Positions 23,341-35,286 of a DNA stretch of 64,000 nt are shown here, piece by piece. The notes below the pieces were generated by a model. The model was not told where the DNA came from and did no database searches. It saw only the letters and a list, made by a program, of their open reading frames with translations. Made by a program: the position numbers and the translations under genes. The first letter of the stretch is position 1, and each line of letters begins with the position of its first letter. The stretch is from Eukaryota sp. TZLM1-RC (taxonomy: Eukaryota > Metamonada: BaSk clade), in assembly GCA_040285825.1 (NCBI GenBank), contig JAUPSS010000003.1, positions 2,108,001-2,172,000 of the forward strand, read 5' to 3'.

Positions 23341-24025
23341 ACCTCAACTCACTTTGCGCCATGCTCTAAATTGCTCTAAATTGATAACTTATCGTTCTTC
23401 ATTACATGATGCTGTTAGAGACACTGTTTTCAATATGGCACAAACTGCAAGGATATCGTGTATCAAAGAGCCCCTGCTGAAAGAAACACTTTCTCTGAAT
23501 AATTTTGGTTCTGATGATAGAGGTGATGTATACTGTGATTGGATTGATAATTCTGAAGCTATTGTTGACTTTGTCTCATGTAATGTTGCAAACGATACTT
23601 TGGTTCACAGAAGAAAACTTAATCCTGTGGCTGCTCTGGATTTTTAAAGCAAAAGAAAAACATAGAAAATATGATAAAGAAATTGAAGATGCAAATATCG
23701 ATAGAAATACACAGCTGGTTTTTATTGCTTTTCCATTTTCGATAAATGGAAGATTATCAGTTGAAGCAGAAACTTTTTTTGGATGACTTCCAAAAAAATG
23801 GTGAAAGAAAAAACAATGAAAAGATTTGATATTTTTTTATGGCGTTCACGGATTCAATTTGCCATTATTAATAGATTACCGCGGTTTTTCAATCGAATTA
23901 GAGAAGCTTTAGCTAGACAGCAAGCAAATCAAGATTTTGTAGAGGAAATCTTGGTTTAATGATAGTCGTCCCATTAGTTATGATTTAATTTAATCAAGTG
24001 TGCAAATTCAATAAATTAACTTATA
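23341..24025 (+). pseudogene. Family C endonuclease domain and 3' end
   Basis: Zinc-ribbon end (LRHALNC), RGDVYCDW and IVDFVSC nuclease motifs, then C-terminus and stop at about 23957. Extra T's near 23642 and 23777 and an extra A near 23795 break the frame. The 3' UTR ends TTCAATAAATTA and is followed directly by a family A start at the recurrent break. This locus is the empty site for the A insertion at 6768-8141. Confidence 0.8.
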
Positions 24026-25408
24026 TAAAAAAACATATTAAATTTTTCATGCTTAAAATTTGCTACAATGGGAGAATAACCCACATTTTGAGATCTTGTG
24101 CTCCTTCCATAGCATTAGATTTTTGTCGTTCTTTTAATTCATTGAGAACAGAATTTTTTGCTGATTTATTGGATGTAGAACCAGGAATGTTGAAAAGTCA
24201 CTTATTTTCTTCAGCAAATTTGGGTGGTATTGGATTTACTAAATCTTTAATTTTGTGTCAATCAGCATTCTTGGGTGGTGGCAAAAATTTTATTTATGAA
24301 TTTTCTCGTAGATTTCCTGATGATTCTCATCTGTTAGTTCCCAATTGCAGTCCTTATTTGTATGAGTTATCTTGTGAACTTGAAAAATTGCCGCCACAAA
24401 TTTGGACCAAATGTTTTCCTCAATCAATTCAAGAAATTCCAAACCGATCTCTTTTTAATTTACAGTTTTGCTGTAAAAAGCTTCAACAAAAATTGTCAAA
24501 GATTTTTGAAAGCTTGGATTTTGATGTTAGACTTGGCTTGGCCAAGAAAAAGAATCCCGCTTTTGCAAATCTTTTACAAGAGATGTGTGACAGTACTTCT
24601 TCTGCCTTAGTAACAACAATTCCACAAGTTTATGGTACTCTCTTATCCGATTCTGCTTGGACTCTGAATATGAGATTTCGTTCCTTTATCTGGCCTGATA
24701 ATTTACCTCATAATTTAATTTGTAAATGTTCTCGAAAAATTACAACTACTCATTTGTTAAATTGTAAACATTTTATTACTTTTAGAAGCAAGGTTCATGA
24801 TGCTGTAAGAGACCAGTTATATTGTATGTGTAAATCTCATAGAATTGAATCCTTCTTGGAACCTCTGTTGTCAAATCTGTTTGATGCTGAAGATGATTTT
24901 CATAAGAATAATAGAGGTGATGTTATATTACCTGGATTAGATGGAAGTTTCATTTTATTGGATGTAATGTCTGTTGATCCTTGTAATGCCTCAAATGAAA
25001 GGCTTGTTAATTCTGAAATTCATAATCCTCTTTCAAATGCTGAAAATTTTAAATTCAAACAATACAATGAACCTTTGTCCAAATTGGCCAGTCTACAGCA
25101 TGCAAACTACAATTTGTATCCATTTGTATTTTCCCTTTTTGGTTCACTTGCACCAACTGCTTTACGTTTTTTGGATGATTTTGAAATGATTGTAAAGAGA
25201 AGAACTGGCAGAAATTTCAACAGATTGTTTTGGCAAAATAGAATTGTGTTTTCTATTTTTAAGGGGATGTTGAAGATGGTTTCTGATGCTTTGCTTTCTC
25301 TTGGATCTCACTATGAGAGAGTTGCATCTAGTGTTTTTGTTTTGGGAGAGATGGATTTTTTAGATGTTGATTTATAGGTTTTGAATAAAATTTAAATTTT
25401 GGTAAAAA
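24026..25408 (+). CDS. Family A C-terminal half: thumb, zinc ribbon and RLE endonuclease (intact frame)
   Basis: The frame 23998-25377 (459 codons) is uninterrupted. Its first dozen or so residues come from the family C tail; family A starts at HIKFFMLKICY. The zinc ribbon is ICKCSRK...HLLNCKHF followed by R and H residues, as in RLE elements. The nuclease carries RGDVILPGLDG and LLDVMSVDPC, the expected acidic positions of the PD-(D/E)XK fold. The C-terminus has FWQNRIVFSIFKG and ends FLDVDL. AATAAA and an A9 tail follow. The enzyme would nick the target DNA for target-primed reverse transcription. It lacks the RT, so it is a 5'-truncated copy. Confidence 0.85.
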
Positions 25409-26118
25409 AAAAGAAGATAGTGAATCAGAAATTAGTTTTACCATTCCCTTAAAAATAGAAAATACAATCCTGTTTTGCCAGTAAACACGATTGAAAATTC
25501 TTCCAGTTCTTTCCTTTACAACTACAACAAAATCCTCAAGGAAAGCCATAGCAGCCTTACCTAGAGATCCAAGCAAAGAAAAAACAAATGGACATAAATT
25601 ATATTGGGCATGAGAATTTTCATTAACCGAGGAAATGGGTTTCGCATATTTAGCAATTTTATATTTTTCGCCTGCAAGAAGAGGATTATTTACATCCGAG
25701 TTAATGAGATGTTCGTTAGAGGAATTACAAGGGTCAATAGACATGGCGTCCAAAATAGTAAAACTACCATTTAAACCAGGAACAACTAGATCAACTCTAG
25801 TCAGACCCATAGAAGCTCTGTTGTAACGCGTACTATCAATATTGGGATTATCAAGAATTAATTTTGATAACAGCGGTTCTAAAAAGGAATCTACTCTATA
25901 TGATTTGCACATTACATAGATTTGGTCCCTGACGTTATTATGCACTTTGCTTCTAAACGTAATGAAATGTTTGCAGTTCAAAAGATGAGTAAACAAAAGA
26001 GGTTTACCACATTTACAAGTTAAATGATTGGGCAAATTGTTTGGCCACAGAAAACAACGAAAACGCATGTTTAGAAGCCATTCATTGTTTTTTAACAAAA
26101 GTCCATAAACATTGGGAA
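25409..26118 (-). pseudogene. Family B RLE fragment
   Basis: Minus-strand family B from LLKNNEWLLNMRF through the zinc ribbon and nuclease to SDSLSSF, where it is cut by the neighbouring A tail. The frame is open from 26098 to 25328 (256 codons, the last ones in A sequence). It lacks the frameshift seen in the B arms at 10-13 kb. RGDLVV is changed to RVDLVV here, altering the glycine of the nuclease motif. Confidence 0.8.
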
Positions 26119-27172
26119 CTTTAATTCATTGAGAACAGAATTTTTTGCTGATTTATTGGATGTAGAACCAGGAATGTTGAAAAGTCACTTATTTTCTTCA
26201 GCAAATTTGGGTGGTATTGGATTTACTAAATCTTCAATTCTGTGTCAATCAGCATTCTTGGGTGGTGGCAAAAATTTTATTTATGAATTTTCTCGTAGAT
26301 TTCCTGATGATTCTCATCTGTTAGTTCCCTATTGCAGTCCTTATTTGTATGAGTTATCTTGTGAACTTGAAAAATTGCCGCCACAAATTTGGACCAAATG
26401 TTTTCCTCAATCAATTCAAGAAATTCCAAACCGATCTCTTTTTAATTTACAGTTTTGGTAAAAAGCTTCAACAAAAATTGTCAAAGATTTTTGAAAGCTT
26501 GGATTTTGATGTTAGACTTGGCTTGGCCAAGAAAAAGAATCCCGCTTTTGCAAATCTTTTACAAGATATGTGTGACAGTACTTCTTCTGCCTTAGTAACA
26601 ACAATTCCCCAAGTTTATGGTACTCTCTTAACCGATTCTGCTTGGACTCTCAATATGAGATTTCGTTCCTTTATCTGGCCTAATAATTTACCTCATAATT
26701 TAATTTGTAAATGTTCTCGGGAAATTACAACTACTCATTTGTTAAATTGTAAACATTTTATTACTTTTAGAAGCAAGGTTCATGATGCTGTAAGAGACCA
26801 GTTATATTGTATGTGTAAATCTCATAGAATTGAATCCTTCTTGGAACCTCTGTTGTCAAATCTGTTTGATGCTGAAGATGATTTTCGTAAGAATAATAGA
26901 GGTGATGTTATATAACCTGGATTAGATGGAAGTTTCATTTTATTGGATGTAATGTCTGTTGATCCTTGTAATGCCTCAAATGAAAGGCTAGTTAATTCTG
27001 AAATTCATAATCCCCTTTCAAATTTTTTTTATTTAACTTATTTATTTTTATTCAACAACAAATATGAAATACACAATTAAAACTCCACATCCTCAAAACC
27101 TGCCTCCCCTACATCAAAACAATTAATTGCTAAAGATCCCCTTTCAAATGCTGAAAATTTTTAATTCAAAAA
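26119..27172 (+). pseudogene. Family A fragment interrupted by a family B tail
   Basis: Starts at SLRTEFFADLLDVEP and runs through the connection, zinc ribbon and nuclease. A small deletion at 26457 (CAGTTTTGG for CAGTTTTGCTG) shifts the frame, and a T-to-A change at 26913 gives a stop in the VILPG codons. A family B tail interrupts it at 27024-27136. After 27172 the sequence jumps back upstream within A. Confidence 0.8.
27024..27136 (-). mobile_element. 113-bp family B 3'-end insertion with 13-bp TSD
   Basis: T-run, B 3' UTR and last codons on the minus strand, flanked by TCCCCTTTCAAAT at 27011-27023 and 27137-27149. This perfect TSD identifies it as the original event behind the rearranged B-in-A junctions at 592 and 18315. 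Confidence 0.85.
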
Positions 27173-27661
27173 ATACAAATGTTTTCCTCAATCAATTCAA
27201 GAAATTCCAAACCGATCTCTTTTTAATTTACAGTTTTGCTGTAAAAAGCTTCAACAAAAATTGTCAAAGATTTTTGAAAGCTTGGATTTTGATGTTAGAC
27301 TTGGCTTGGCCAAGAAAAAGAATCCCGCTTTTGCAAATCTTTTACAAGATATGTGTGACAGTACTTCTTCTGCCTTAGTAACAACAATTCCACCAGTTTA
27401 TGGTACTCTCTTATCCGATTCTGGTTGGACTCTGAATATGAGATTTCGTTCCTTTATCTGGCCTGATAAGTTACCTCATAATTGAATTTGTAAATGTTCT
27501 CGAGAAATTACAACTACTCATTTGTTAAATTGTAAACATTTTATTACTTTTAGAAGCAAGGTTCATGATGCTGTAAGAGACCAGTTATATTGTATGTGTA
27601 AATCTCATAGAATTGAATCCTTCTTGGAACCTTTGTTGTCAAATCTGTTTGATGCTGAAGA
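27173..27661 (+). pseudogene. Family A fragment
   Basis: Family A from CFPQSIQEIP to the nuclease region LFDAED, where it abuts a new element's leader. A TTA-to-TGA change at 27483 stops the frame in the zinc ribbon. The frame 27522-28532 crosses into the next element's leader and N-terminus; that fusion is a by-product of the junction. Confidence 0.75.
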
Positions 27662-27669
27662 TTTTTTTT

Positions 27670-27746
27670 CTCCCTCCGTTAGTCAACCCTCTCATATTTC
27701 ACTTTCTGTCAAGGCGTCAAAGTCTTACTGTTTCTCTGTCAAAACG
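27670..27746 (+). promoter_or_regulatory. 5' leader of family A element
   Basis: Same leader as at 3461, with one change in the tract (CTCCCTCCGT). ATG at 27747. Confidence 0.55.
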
Positions 27747-29059
27747 ATGCCATTGGCTGATAGTGACTCTGATACTGATTGGAACACCCGAGTAAAGATT
27801 CTACCAGTCAGATCAAGCTCATCCTCTTCACTTCCCCACTCTCCCCACAATACAAGCTATGCTCGAAATTCATCTCAAAAAAATTTTCATTCAAAAACTG
27901 ATCATTGTACCAGAAAAAACACACAAAAACCACAATTACGATCCTTACGTTCTGTTGCGCGTTCTATCAACAACTTCGTTTCTCGAAATTTGTTTGCTCC
28001 AGCTGAAATTGGAAAAAGTCAAAAATCTATTTCTACTTTTAACTCACCAATTGACAAAATAGAAATAACAGAAAAAATAAAACCTTTACCATTAAAAGGT
28101 TCTAAAAAATGTTCGATTTGTGGTATCAGTAATCATAATTCGAGAACATGCCCTGAAAAACAAAAAAGAGAAATTGAATTAAAATCTGCTCAACAAATTC
28201 TTGAATGTTCTGTTCCAGCTGATGCTGTTGTGAAAGGTGCTGAAAATAATGTTTCTGACGATCAACATTTAAATGCTTCTAGTGCTCACTCTTCTTCCCC
28301 TTCTGAAAACAGAAATTTTTGTTGTCCATTTTGCAAAAAAGATGTTATAGATTCAAGAAATGGTCGAAAACTTCTGTTTTGTACGAATTGTGAAGCCGTT
28401 GATACCGTAAGACCCCCAATCCGGATCCCAGTAGAAATTAGCCCCGCCAGCACAATCCTTTTCTCAATGGAAATGAGAAATTTTACTTCTGAATTGAAAA
28501 ATAATAAGTGGAATATTTCAAAAAAATTGTAAAATCAAAAATTTGCCGAAAATTGTGCTTACGTGGTCGTTATGGTGCCGCAAAGCAGTCCTTGTTTTCC
28601 TCTTCTTTGGCTGATGCAAACTCTGATACCCTTGAAAAACTTCAAAAGTTGCATCCTCAAGAAAATTTCAAGTGCAGCAAGCCTGATGTGTGTCCTTTTT
28701 GGATTGAAAATCCTATTACTGCAATTGAAGTTCTTAAAGCTATTCAAAAATTACCAAAGGGGAAAGCAGCAGGCCCATCTGGAATTTCTTTTGATGTCTT
28801 AAAAATAGCATGTTCCAGTGCTCCTGAAATTGCTGATGATCTAGCCCATTATTTTCCACAATTAAATGTTTTGAAAATTAATCCTCCATTTGAATTACTC
28901 GCTGCACGTCTGATTGCTTTAGTAAAGCCTGGAAACGGAATCAAACCTGATGGAATACGCCCAATTGCTGTTGGTGAATCTCTTTCTCGTTTTCTAGCAT
29001 CAATTGTCTTCGATCGTGTCAAAGACAATGCTTCTACATTTTTGAATCCTCATCAATTT
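27747..29059 (+). pseudogene. Family A N-terminus and first part of RT, host of the full-length insertion
   Basis: Begins MPLADSDSD with both zinc fingers; the CCHC reads CSICGISNHNSRTC. A deletion of about 65 bp at 28519 removes the SFWKYFARKNKN stretch and shifts the frame. RT sequence then runs to LNPHQF, where a complete family A element has inserted at 29060. The same host copy resumes at 32555 after the TSD AATCCTCATCAATTT. Confidence 0.85.
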
Positions 29060-32000
29060 TTTTTTTTTTTTTTTTTTTTAAAATTTAATTTTATTCTAAA
29101 CCTATAAATCAACATCTAAAAAAATCCATCTCTCCCAAAACAAAAACACTAGATGCAACTCTCTCATAGTGAGATCCAAGAGAAAGCAAAGCATCAGAAA
29201 CCATCTTCAACATCCCCTTAAAAATAGAAAACACAATTCTATTTTGCCAAAACAATCTGTTGAAATTTCTGCCAGTTCTTCTCTTTACAATCATTTCAAA
29301 ATCATCCAAAAAACGTAAAGCAGTTGGTGCAAGTGAACCAAAAAGGGAAAATACAAATGGATACAAATTGTATTTTGCATGCTGTAGACTGGCCAATTTG
29401 GACAAAGGTTCATTGTATTTTTTGAATTTAAAATTTTCAGCATTTGAAAGGGGATTATGAATTTCAGAATTAACAAGCCTTTCATTTGAGGCATTACAAG
29501 GATCAACAGACATTACATCCAATAAAATGAAGCTTCCATCTAATCCAGGTAATATGACATCACCTCTATTATTCTTATGAAAATCATTTTCAGCATCAAA
29601 CAGATTTGACAACAAAGGTTCCAAGAAGGATTCAATTCTATGAGATTTACACATACAATATAACTGGTCTCTTACAGCATCATGAACCTTGCTTCTAAAA
29701 GTAATAAAATGTTTACAATTTAACAAATGAGTAGTTGTAATTTCTCGAGAACATTTACAAATTAAATTATGAGGTAAATTATCAGGCCAGATAAAGGAAC
29801 GAAATCTCATATTCAGAGTCCAAGCAGAATCGGATAAGAGAGTACCATAAACTTGTGGAATTGTTGTTACTAAGGCAGAAGAAGTACTGTCACACATATC
29901 TTGTAAAAAGATTTGCAAAAGCGGGATTCTTTTTCTTGGCCAAGCCAAGTCTAACATCAAAATCCAAGCTTTCAAAAATCTTTGACAATTTTTGTTGAAG
30001 CTTTTTACAGCAAAACTGTAAATTAAATAGAGATCGGTTTGGAATTTCTTGAATTGATTGAGGAAAACATTTGGTCCAAATTTGTGGCGGTAATTTTTCA
30101 AGTTCACAAGATAACTCATACAAATAGGGACTACAATTGGGGACTAACAGATGAGAATCATCAGGAAATCTACGAGAAAATTCATAAATAAAATTTTTGC
30201 CACCACCCAAGAATGCTGATTGACACAAAATTGAAGATTTAGTAAATCCAATACCCCCAAATTTGCTGAAGAAAATAAATGGCTTTTCAACATTCCTGGT
30301 TCTACATCCAATAAATCAGCAAAAATTCTGTTCTCAATGAATTAAAAGAACGACAAAAATCTAATGCTATGGAAGGAGCACAAGATCTCAAAATGTGGGT
30401 TATTCTCCCAGTGTAGCAAATTTTAAGCATAAAAAATTTAATATGCTTTTCTATATCTAAAGAAGAAATTGAATCAAGTTCAATTTTCATTTTTTCCAAA
30501 ATAACTTGCAATTCATTCTGAATTTGAGGCACATTTCCTAACCAACAACCAAGGAACTTAAAAGCATCACTACTATAATTAGTAAAAGGGACAATAGAAT
30601 CATTTATCACGAGGTCTTGAGCAGAAGAGCCAATCAGAAGGCATTTGCTGGCATTAAGATGAAGCCCAATATTTTCATATGAATCGGCAATTTCTTGAGC
30701 AACCAATTCTAGTAAATCAAATGAACCAATCAAGGATATATCATCCATATAAGCAACTATTTTTATAGAAGGGTATTTTTGCTTAATGATATTTAAAGTT
30801 TTGTGAATAGCCAAACAAAACAATAATGGACCTAAAGGGTCACCTTGCTTCACACCAGAAGATGATTTAAGAGCAAATGAATTAAAAATTAAATCTGATT
30901 CTTTACCATAAAAATGGTAGAAAAAACTCGATAGCTCAGGAAAATCAGATTTAATAACTTCAAAAATTGCTTCTCGCTTTACAGAATTAAAAGCATTTTT
31001 AAAGTCGAGATTAAAAATAAAATTATTTTCCTCTGCATTAAAAAAGGTATCAGAGGCAATAGCAGCAACAGAAGCACCATCAATTGTTTTGATTCCAAAT
31101 TGATGAGGATTCAAAAATGTAGAGGCTTTGTCTTTGACACGATCGAAGACAATTGATGCCAGCAAACGAGAAAGAGATTCACCAACAGCAATTGGGCGTA
31201 TTCCATCAGGTTTGATTCCGTTTCCAGGCTTTACTAAAGCAATCAGACGTGCTGCGAGCAATTCAAATGGAGGATTTATTTTCAAAACAATTAATTGTTG
31301 AAAATAGTGGGCTAGATCATCAGCAATTTCGGGAGCACTGGAACACGCTATTTTTAAGAGATCAAAAGAAATTCCAGATGGGCCTGCTGCTTTCCCCTTA
31401 GGTAATTTTTGAATAGCTTTAAGAACCTCAATTGCAGTAATAGGATTTTCAATCCAAAAAGGACACACTTCAGGCTTGCTGCACTTGAAATTTTCTTGAG
31501 GATGCAACTTTTGAAGTTTTTCAAGGGTATCAGAGTTTACATCAGCCAAAGAAGAGGAAAACAAAGACTGCTTTGCGGCACCATAACGACCACGTAAGCA
31601 CAATTTTCGGCAAATTTTGATTTTACAATTTTTCTATTTCCAAATTTTTTCTTAAAACAATTTTTGTTTTTTCTAGCAAAATATTTCCAGAAGGATGAAA
31701 TATTCCACTTATTATTTTTCAATTCAGAAGTAAAATTTCTCATTTCCATTGAGAAGGGCATTGTGCTGGCGGGACTTATTTCTACTGGGATCCGGATCGG
31801 GGGTCTTACGGTATCAACGGCTTTACAATTCGTACAAAACAGAAGTTTTCGACCATTTCGTGAATCTGCAACATTTTTTTTTGCAAAATGGACAACAAAA
31901 ATTACTGTTTTCAGAAGGGGAAGAAGAGGGAACACTAGAAGCATTTAACTGTTGATCGTCAGAAACATTATTTTCAGCACCTTTCACAACGGCAACAGCT

Positions 32001-32554
32001 GGAACAGAACATTTGAGAATTTGTTGAGCAGATTTTAATTCAAATTCTCTTTTTTGTTTCTCAGGGCACGTTCTCGAATTATGACCACTGATACCACAAA
32101 TCGAACATTTTTTAGAACCTTTTAATGGCAGTGGTTTCATTTTTTCAGTTCTTTCAATTTTGTCAATTTTTGAGTTAAAAGTAGAAATAGACTTTTGACT
32201 TTTGCAGTTTCAGCTGGAGAAAACAAATTTCGAGAAACGGAGTTGTTAATAGAACGCGCAACAGAACGCAAGGAACGTAATGGTGGTTTTTCTGTGTTTT
32301 TTCTGGTACAATGATCAGTTTTTGAATGAAATTTTTTTTGAGATGAATTTCGAGCATAGCTTGTATTGTGGGGAGAGTGGGGAAGTGGAATGGATGAGCT
32401 TGATCTGACTGGTAGAATCTTTGCTTGGGCGTTCCAATCAGTATCAGAGTCACTATCAGCCAAAGGCATCGTTTTGACAGAGAAACAGTACGACTTTGAC
32501 GCCTTGACAGAAAGTGAAATATGAAAGGGTTGACTAAGGGAGGGAGAAAAAAAA
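29060..32554 (-). mobile_element. Full-length family A element with poly(T) end and 13-15-bp TSD
   Basis: This is the reference copy. AATCCTCATCAATTT flanks it at 29045-29059 and 32555-32569. The 3' end is poly(T) at 29060-29079. The 5' leader ends in CTCCCTCCCT and an A/T-run at 32546-32554. Between them lie the 3' UTR with AATAAA, the RLE domain (open from 30119 to 29109), connection, RT (31603-30302, with motif A, QGDPLGP and AYMDD) and N-terminus (32469-32137; CCHC and C2C2 fingers at 32140-31823). Breaks are nearly all one-base changes: near 32203, 31874, 31616, 30325 and 29909. Element length is about 3.5 kb with a single long ORF implied. Confidence 0.92.
32470..32546 (-). promoter_or_regulatory. 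5' leader of the full-length family A element
   Basis: Same leader on the minus strand; ATG at 32469-32467. Because the TSD starts just beyond the A/T-run, the pyrimidine tract is shown to be the true 5' terminus. Confidence 0.65.
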
Positions 32555-32569
32555 AATCCTCATCAATTT

Positions 32570-34422
32570 GGAATCAAAACAATTGATGGTGCTTCTGTTG
32601 CTGCTATTGCCTCTGATACATTTTTTAATGCAGAGGAAAATAATTTTATTTTTAATCTCGACTTTAAAAATGCCTTTAATTCTGTAAAGCGAGAAGCAAT
32701 TTTTGAAGTTATTAAATCTGATTTTCCTGAGCTATCGAGTTTTTTCTACCATTTTTATGGGAAAGAATCGGATTTAATTTTTAATTCATTTGGTCTTAAA
32801 TCATCTTCTGGTGTGAAGCAAGGTGATCCTTTAGGCCCGTTATTGTTTTGTTTAGCTATTCACAAAATTTTAAATATCATTAAGCAAAAATACCCTTCTA
32901 TAAAAATAGTTGCTTATATGGATGATATATCCTTGATTGGTTCATTTGATTTACTAGAATTGGTTGCTCAAGAAATTGCCGATTCATATGAAAATATTGG
33001 GCTTCATCTTAATGCCAGCAAATGCCTTCTGATTGGATCTTCTGCTCAAGATCTCGTGATAAACGATTCTATTGTCCCTTTTACTAATTATAGTAGTGAT
33101 GCTTTTAAGTTCCTTGGTTGTTGGTTAGGAAACGTGCCTCAAATTCAGAATAAATTACAAGTTATTTTGGAAAAAATGAAAATTGAACTTGATTCAATTT
33201 CTTCTTTAGATATAGAAAAACATATTAAATTTTTCATGCTTAAAATTTGCTACACTGGGAGAATAACCCACATTTTGAGATCTTGTGCTCCTTCCATAGC
33301 ATTAGATTTTTGTCGTTCTTTTAATTCATTGAGAACAGAATTTTTTGCTGATTTATTGGATGTAGAACCAGGAATGTTGAAAAGCCATTTATTTTCTTCA
33401 GCAAATTTGGGTGGTATTGGATTTACTAAATCTTCAATTCTGTGTCAATCAGCATTCTTGGGTGGTGTCAAAAATTTTATTTATGAATTTTCTCGTAGAT
33501 TTCCTGATGATTCTCATCTGTTAGTTCCCAATTGCAGTTTTTATTTGTATGAGTTGTCTTGTGAACTTGAAAAATTGCCGCCACAAATTTGGACCAAATG
33601 TTCAATCAATTCAAGAAATTCCAAACCGATCTCTTTTTAATTTACAGTTTTGCTGTAAAAAGCTTCAACAAAAATTGTCAAAGATTTTTGAAAGCTTGGA
33701 TTTTGATGTTAGACTTGGCTTGGCCAAGAAAAAGAATCCCGCTTTTGCAAATCTTTTACAAGATATGTGTGACAGTACTTCTTCTGCCTTAGTAACAACA
33801 ATTCCACAAGTTTATGGTACTCTCTTATCCGATTCTGCTTGGACTCTGAATATGAGATTTCGTTCCTTTATCTGGCCTGATAATTTACCTAATAATTTAA
33901 TTTGTAAATGTTCTCGAGAAATTACAACTACTCATTTGTTAAATTGTAAACATTTTATTACTTTTTAGAAGCAAGGTTCATGATGCTGTAAGAGACCAGT
34001 TATATTGTATGTGTAAATCTCATAGAATTGAATCCTTCTTGGAACCTCTGTTGTCAAATTTGTTTGATGCTGAAAATGATTTTCATAAGAATAATAGAGG
34101 TGATGTCATATTACCTGGATTAGATGGAAGCTTCATTTTATTGGATGTAATGTCTGTTGATCCTTGTAATGCCTCAAATGAAAGGCTTGTTAATTCTGAA
34201 ATTCATAATCCCCTTTCAAATGCTGAAAATTTTAAATTCAAAAAATACAATGAACCTTTGTCCAAATTGACCAGTCTACAGCATGCAAAATACAATTTGT
34301 ATCCATTTGTATTTTCCCTTTTTGGTTCACTTGCACCAACTGCTTTACGTTTTTTGGATGATTTTGAAATGATTGTAAAGAGAAGAACTGGCAGAAATTT
34401 CAACAGATTGTTTTGGCAAAAT
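32570..34422 (+). pseudogene. Family A RT to RLE, remainder of the host copy
   Basis: This continues the copy interrupted at 29059. It holds motif A (LDFKNAF), SSGVKQGDPLGP, AYMDD, thumb and connection (open 32813-33640), then a small deletion near 33601 and an extra T at 33965 that shift the frame, then the nuclease (open from 34009). At 34422, in FWQN codons, it passes in frame into family B RT sequence. Confidence 0.8.
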
Positions 34423-35286
34423 GCTTTCAATTCTGTGAAACGTAATTGTATTTTTGATGTGCTTCTTCATGATTTTCCTGAACTTTCTGCATATTTTTAT
34501 TTATTTTATGGAAAAAAATCAGACTTAATTTTTGACACCTTTGCCCTTGAATCTTCTTCTGGTGTGAAACAAGGTGATCCTCTTGGCCCTTTGCTGTTTT
34601 GTTTGGCTATTCATAATATTATTAAAATGACACAACAAGATTTCCCTGATTTGCGTATTGTTGCCTATATGGATGACATTTCTATTATTGGTTCTTTTGA
34701 AAGCATTTCTAGGGTCTCTGAAGACATTGCGGCGAAATACAAAGAAATTGGATTAGCTTTGAACCCATCTAAATGTCTCTTGATTGGTAGAGAAAAACAA
34801 TCTTTGATGATTGGTGGAGCTCAGATTCCTTTTATCAATTATGACCAACAAGCTTTTAAGTTTCTTGGATGTTGGCTTGGCAATTTGGATGAAATTTATT
34901 CCCAGTTAAACAATTTATTGGAGAAGTTTGACAAGGATCTTAGTTTTATTGCTGAATGTGACATTGAGAAACACATCATATTTTTTATTTTAAAAATTTG
35001 TTATTCTGGAAAATTCACTCATATTTTAAGGTCAACTCCCCCTTCGGTATCTCTCAATTTTTGCAGATGTTTTAACAAACTTCGAGTCAAATTTTTTTCT
35101 TCTTTATTAGAAGTAAATGAATCTTTAATTCGAAGTCATGTATTTTGTTCAGCAGATTTGGGTGGCATTGGATTCACCAAATCTTCGATTCTGTGTAAAG
35201 CAGCATTTTTGGGAGGTGGTAAAAATTTTGTTTTTGAATTTTTCCAAAGGTTCCAAAGGTGTGTGACAGTACTTCTTCTGCCTTAG
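34009..35286 (+). CDS. In-frame fusion: family A endonuclease joined to family B RT (425 codons)
   Basis: The frame starts in the family A nuclease (MCKSHRIESFLEPLL, RGDVILPG, LLDVMSVDP). At FNRLFWQN it continues without a break as family B AFNSVKRNCIF, SSGVKQGDPLGP, AYMDDISIIG, thumb and FLGGGKNFVFEFF to 35254, then falls out of frame in family A. The catalytic aspartate of RT motif A lies before the join and is absent. The join uses the short match CAAAAT. It is a recombination product; expression is not shown. Confidence 0.75.
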   Translation: MCKSHRIESFLEPLLSNLFDAENDFHKNNRGDVILPGLDGSFILLDVMSVDPCNASNERLVNSEIHNPLSNAENFKFKKYNEPLSKLTSLQHAKYNLYPFVFSLFGSLAPTALRFLDDFEMIVKRRTGRNFNRLFWQNAFNSVKRNCIFDVLLHDFPELSAYFYLFYGKKSDLIFDTFALESSSGVKQGDPLGPLLFCLAIHNIIKMTQQDFPDLRIVAYMDDISIIGSFESISRVSEDIAAKYKEIGLALNPSKCLLIGREKQSLMIGGAQIPFINYDQQAFKFLGCWLGNLDEIYSQLNNLLEKFDKDLSFIAECDIEKHIIFFILKICYSGKFTHILRSTPPSVSLNFCRCFNKLRVKFFSSLLEVNESLIRSHVFCSADLGGIGFTKSSILCKAAFLGGGKNFVFEFFQRFQRCVTVLLLP

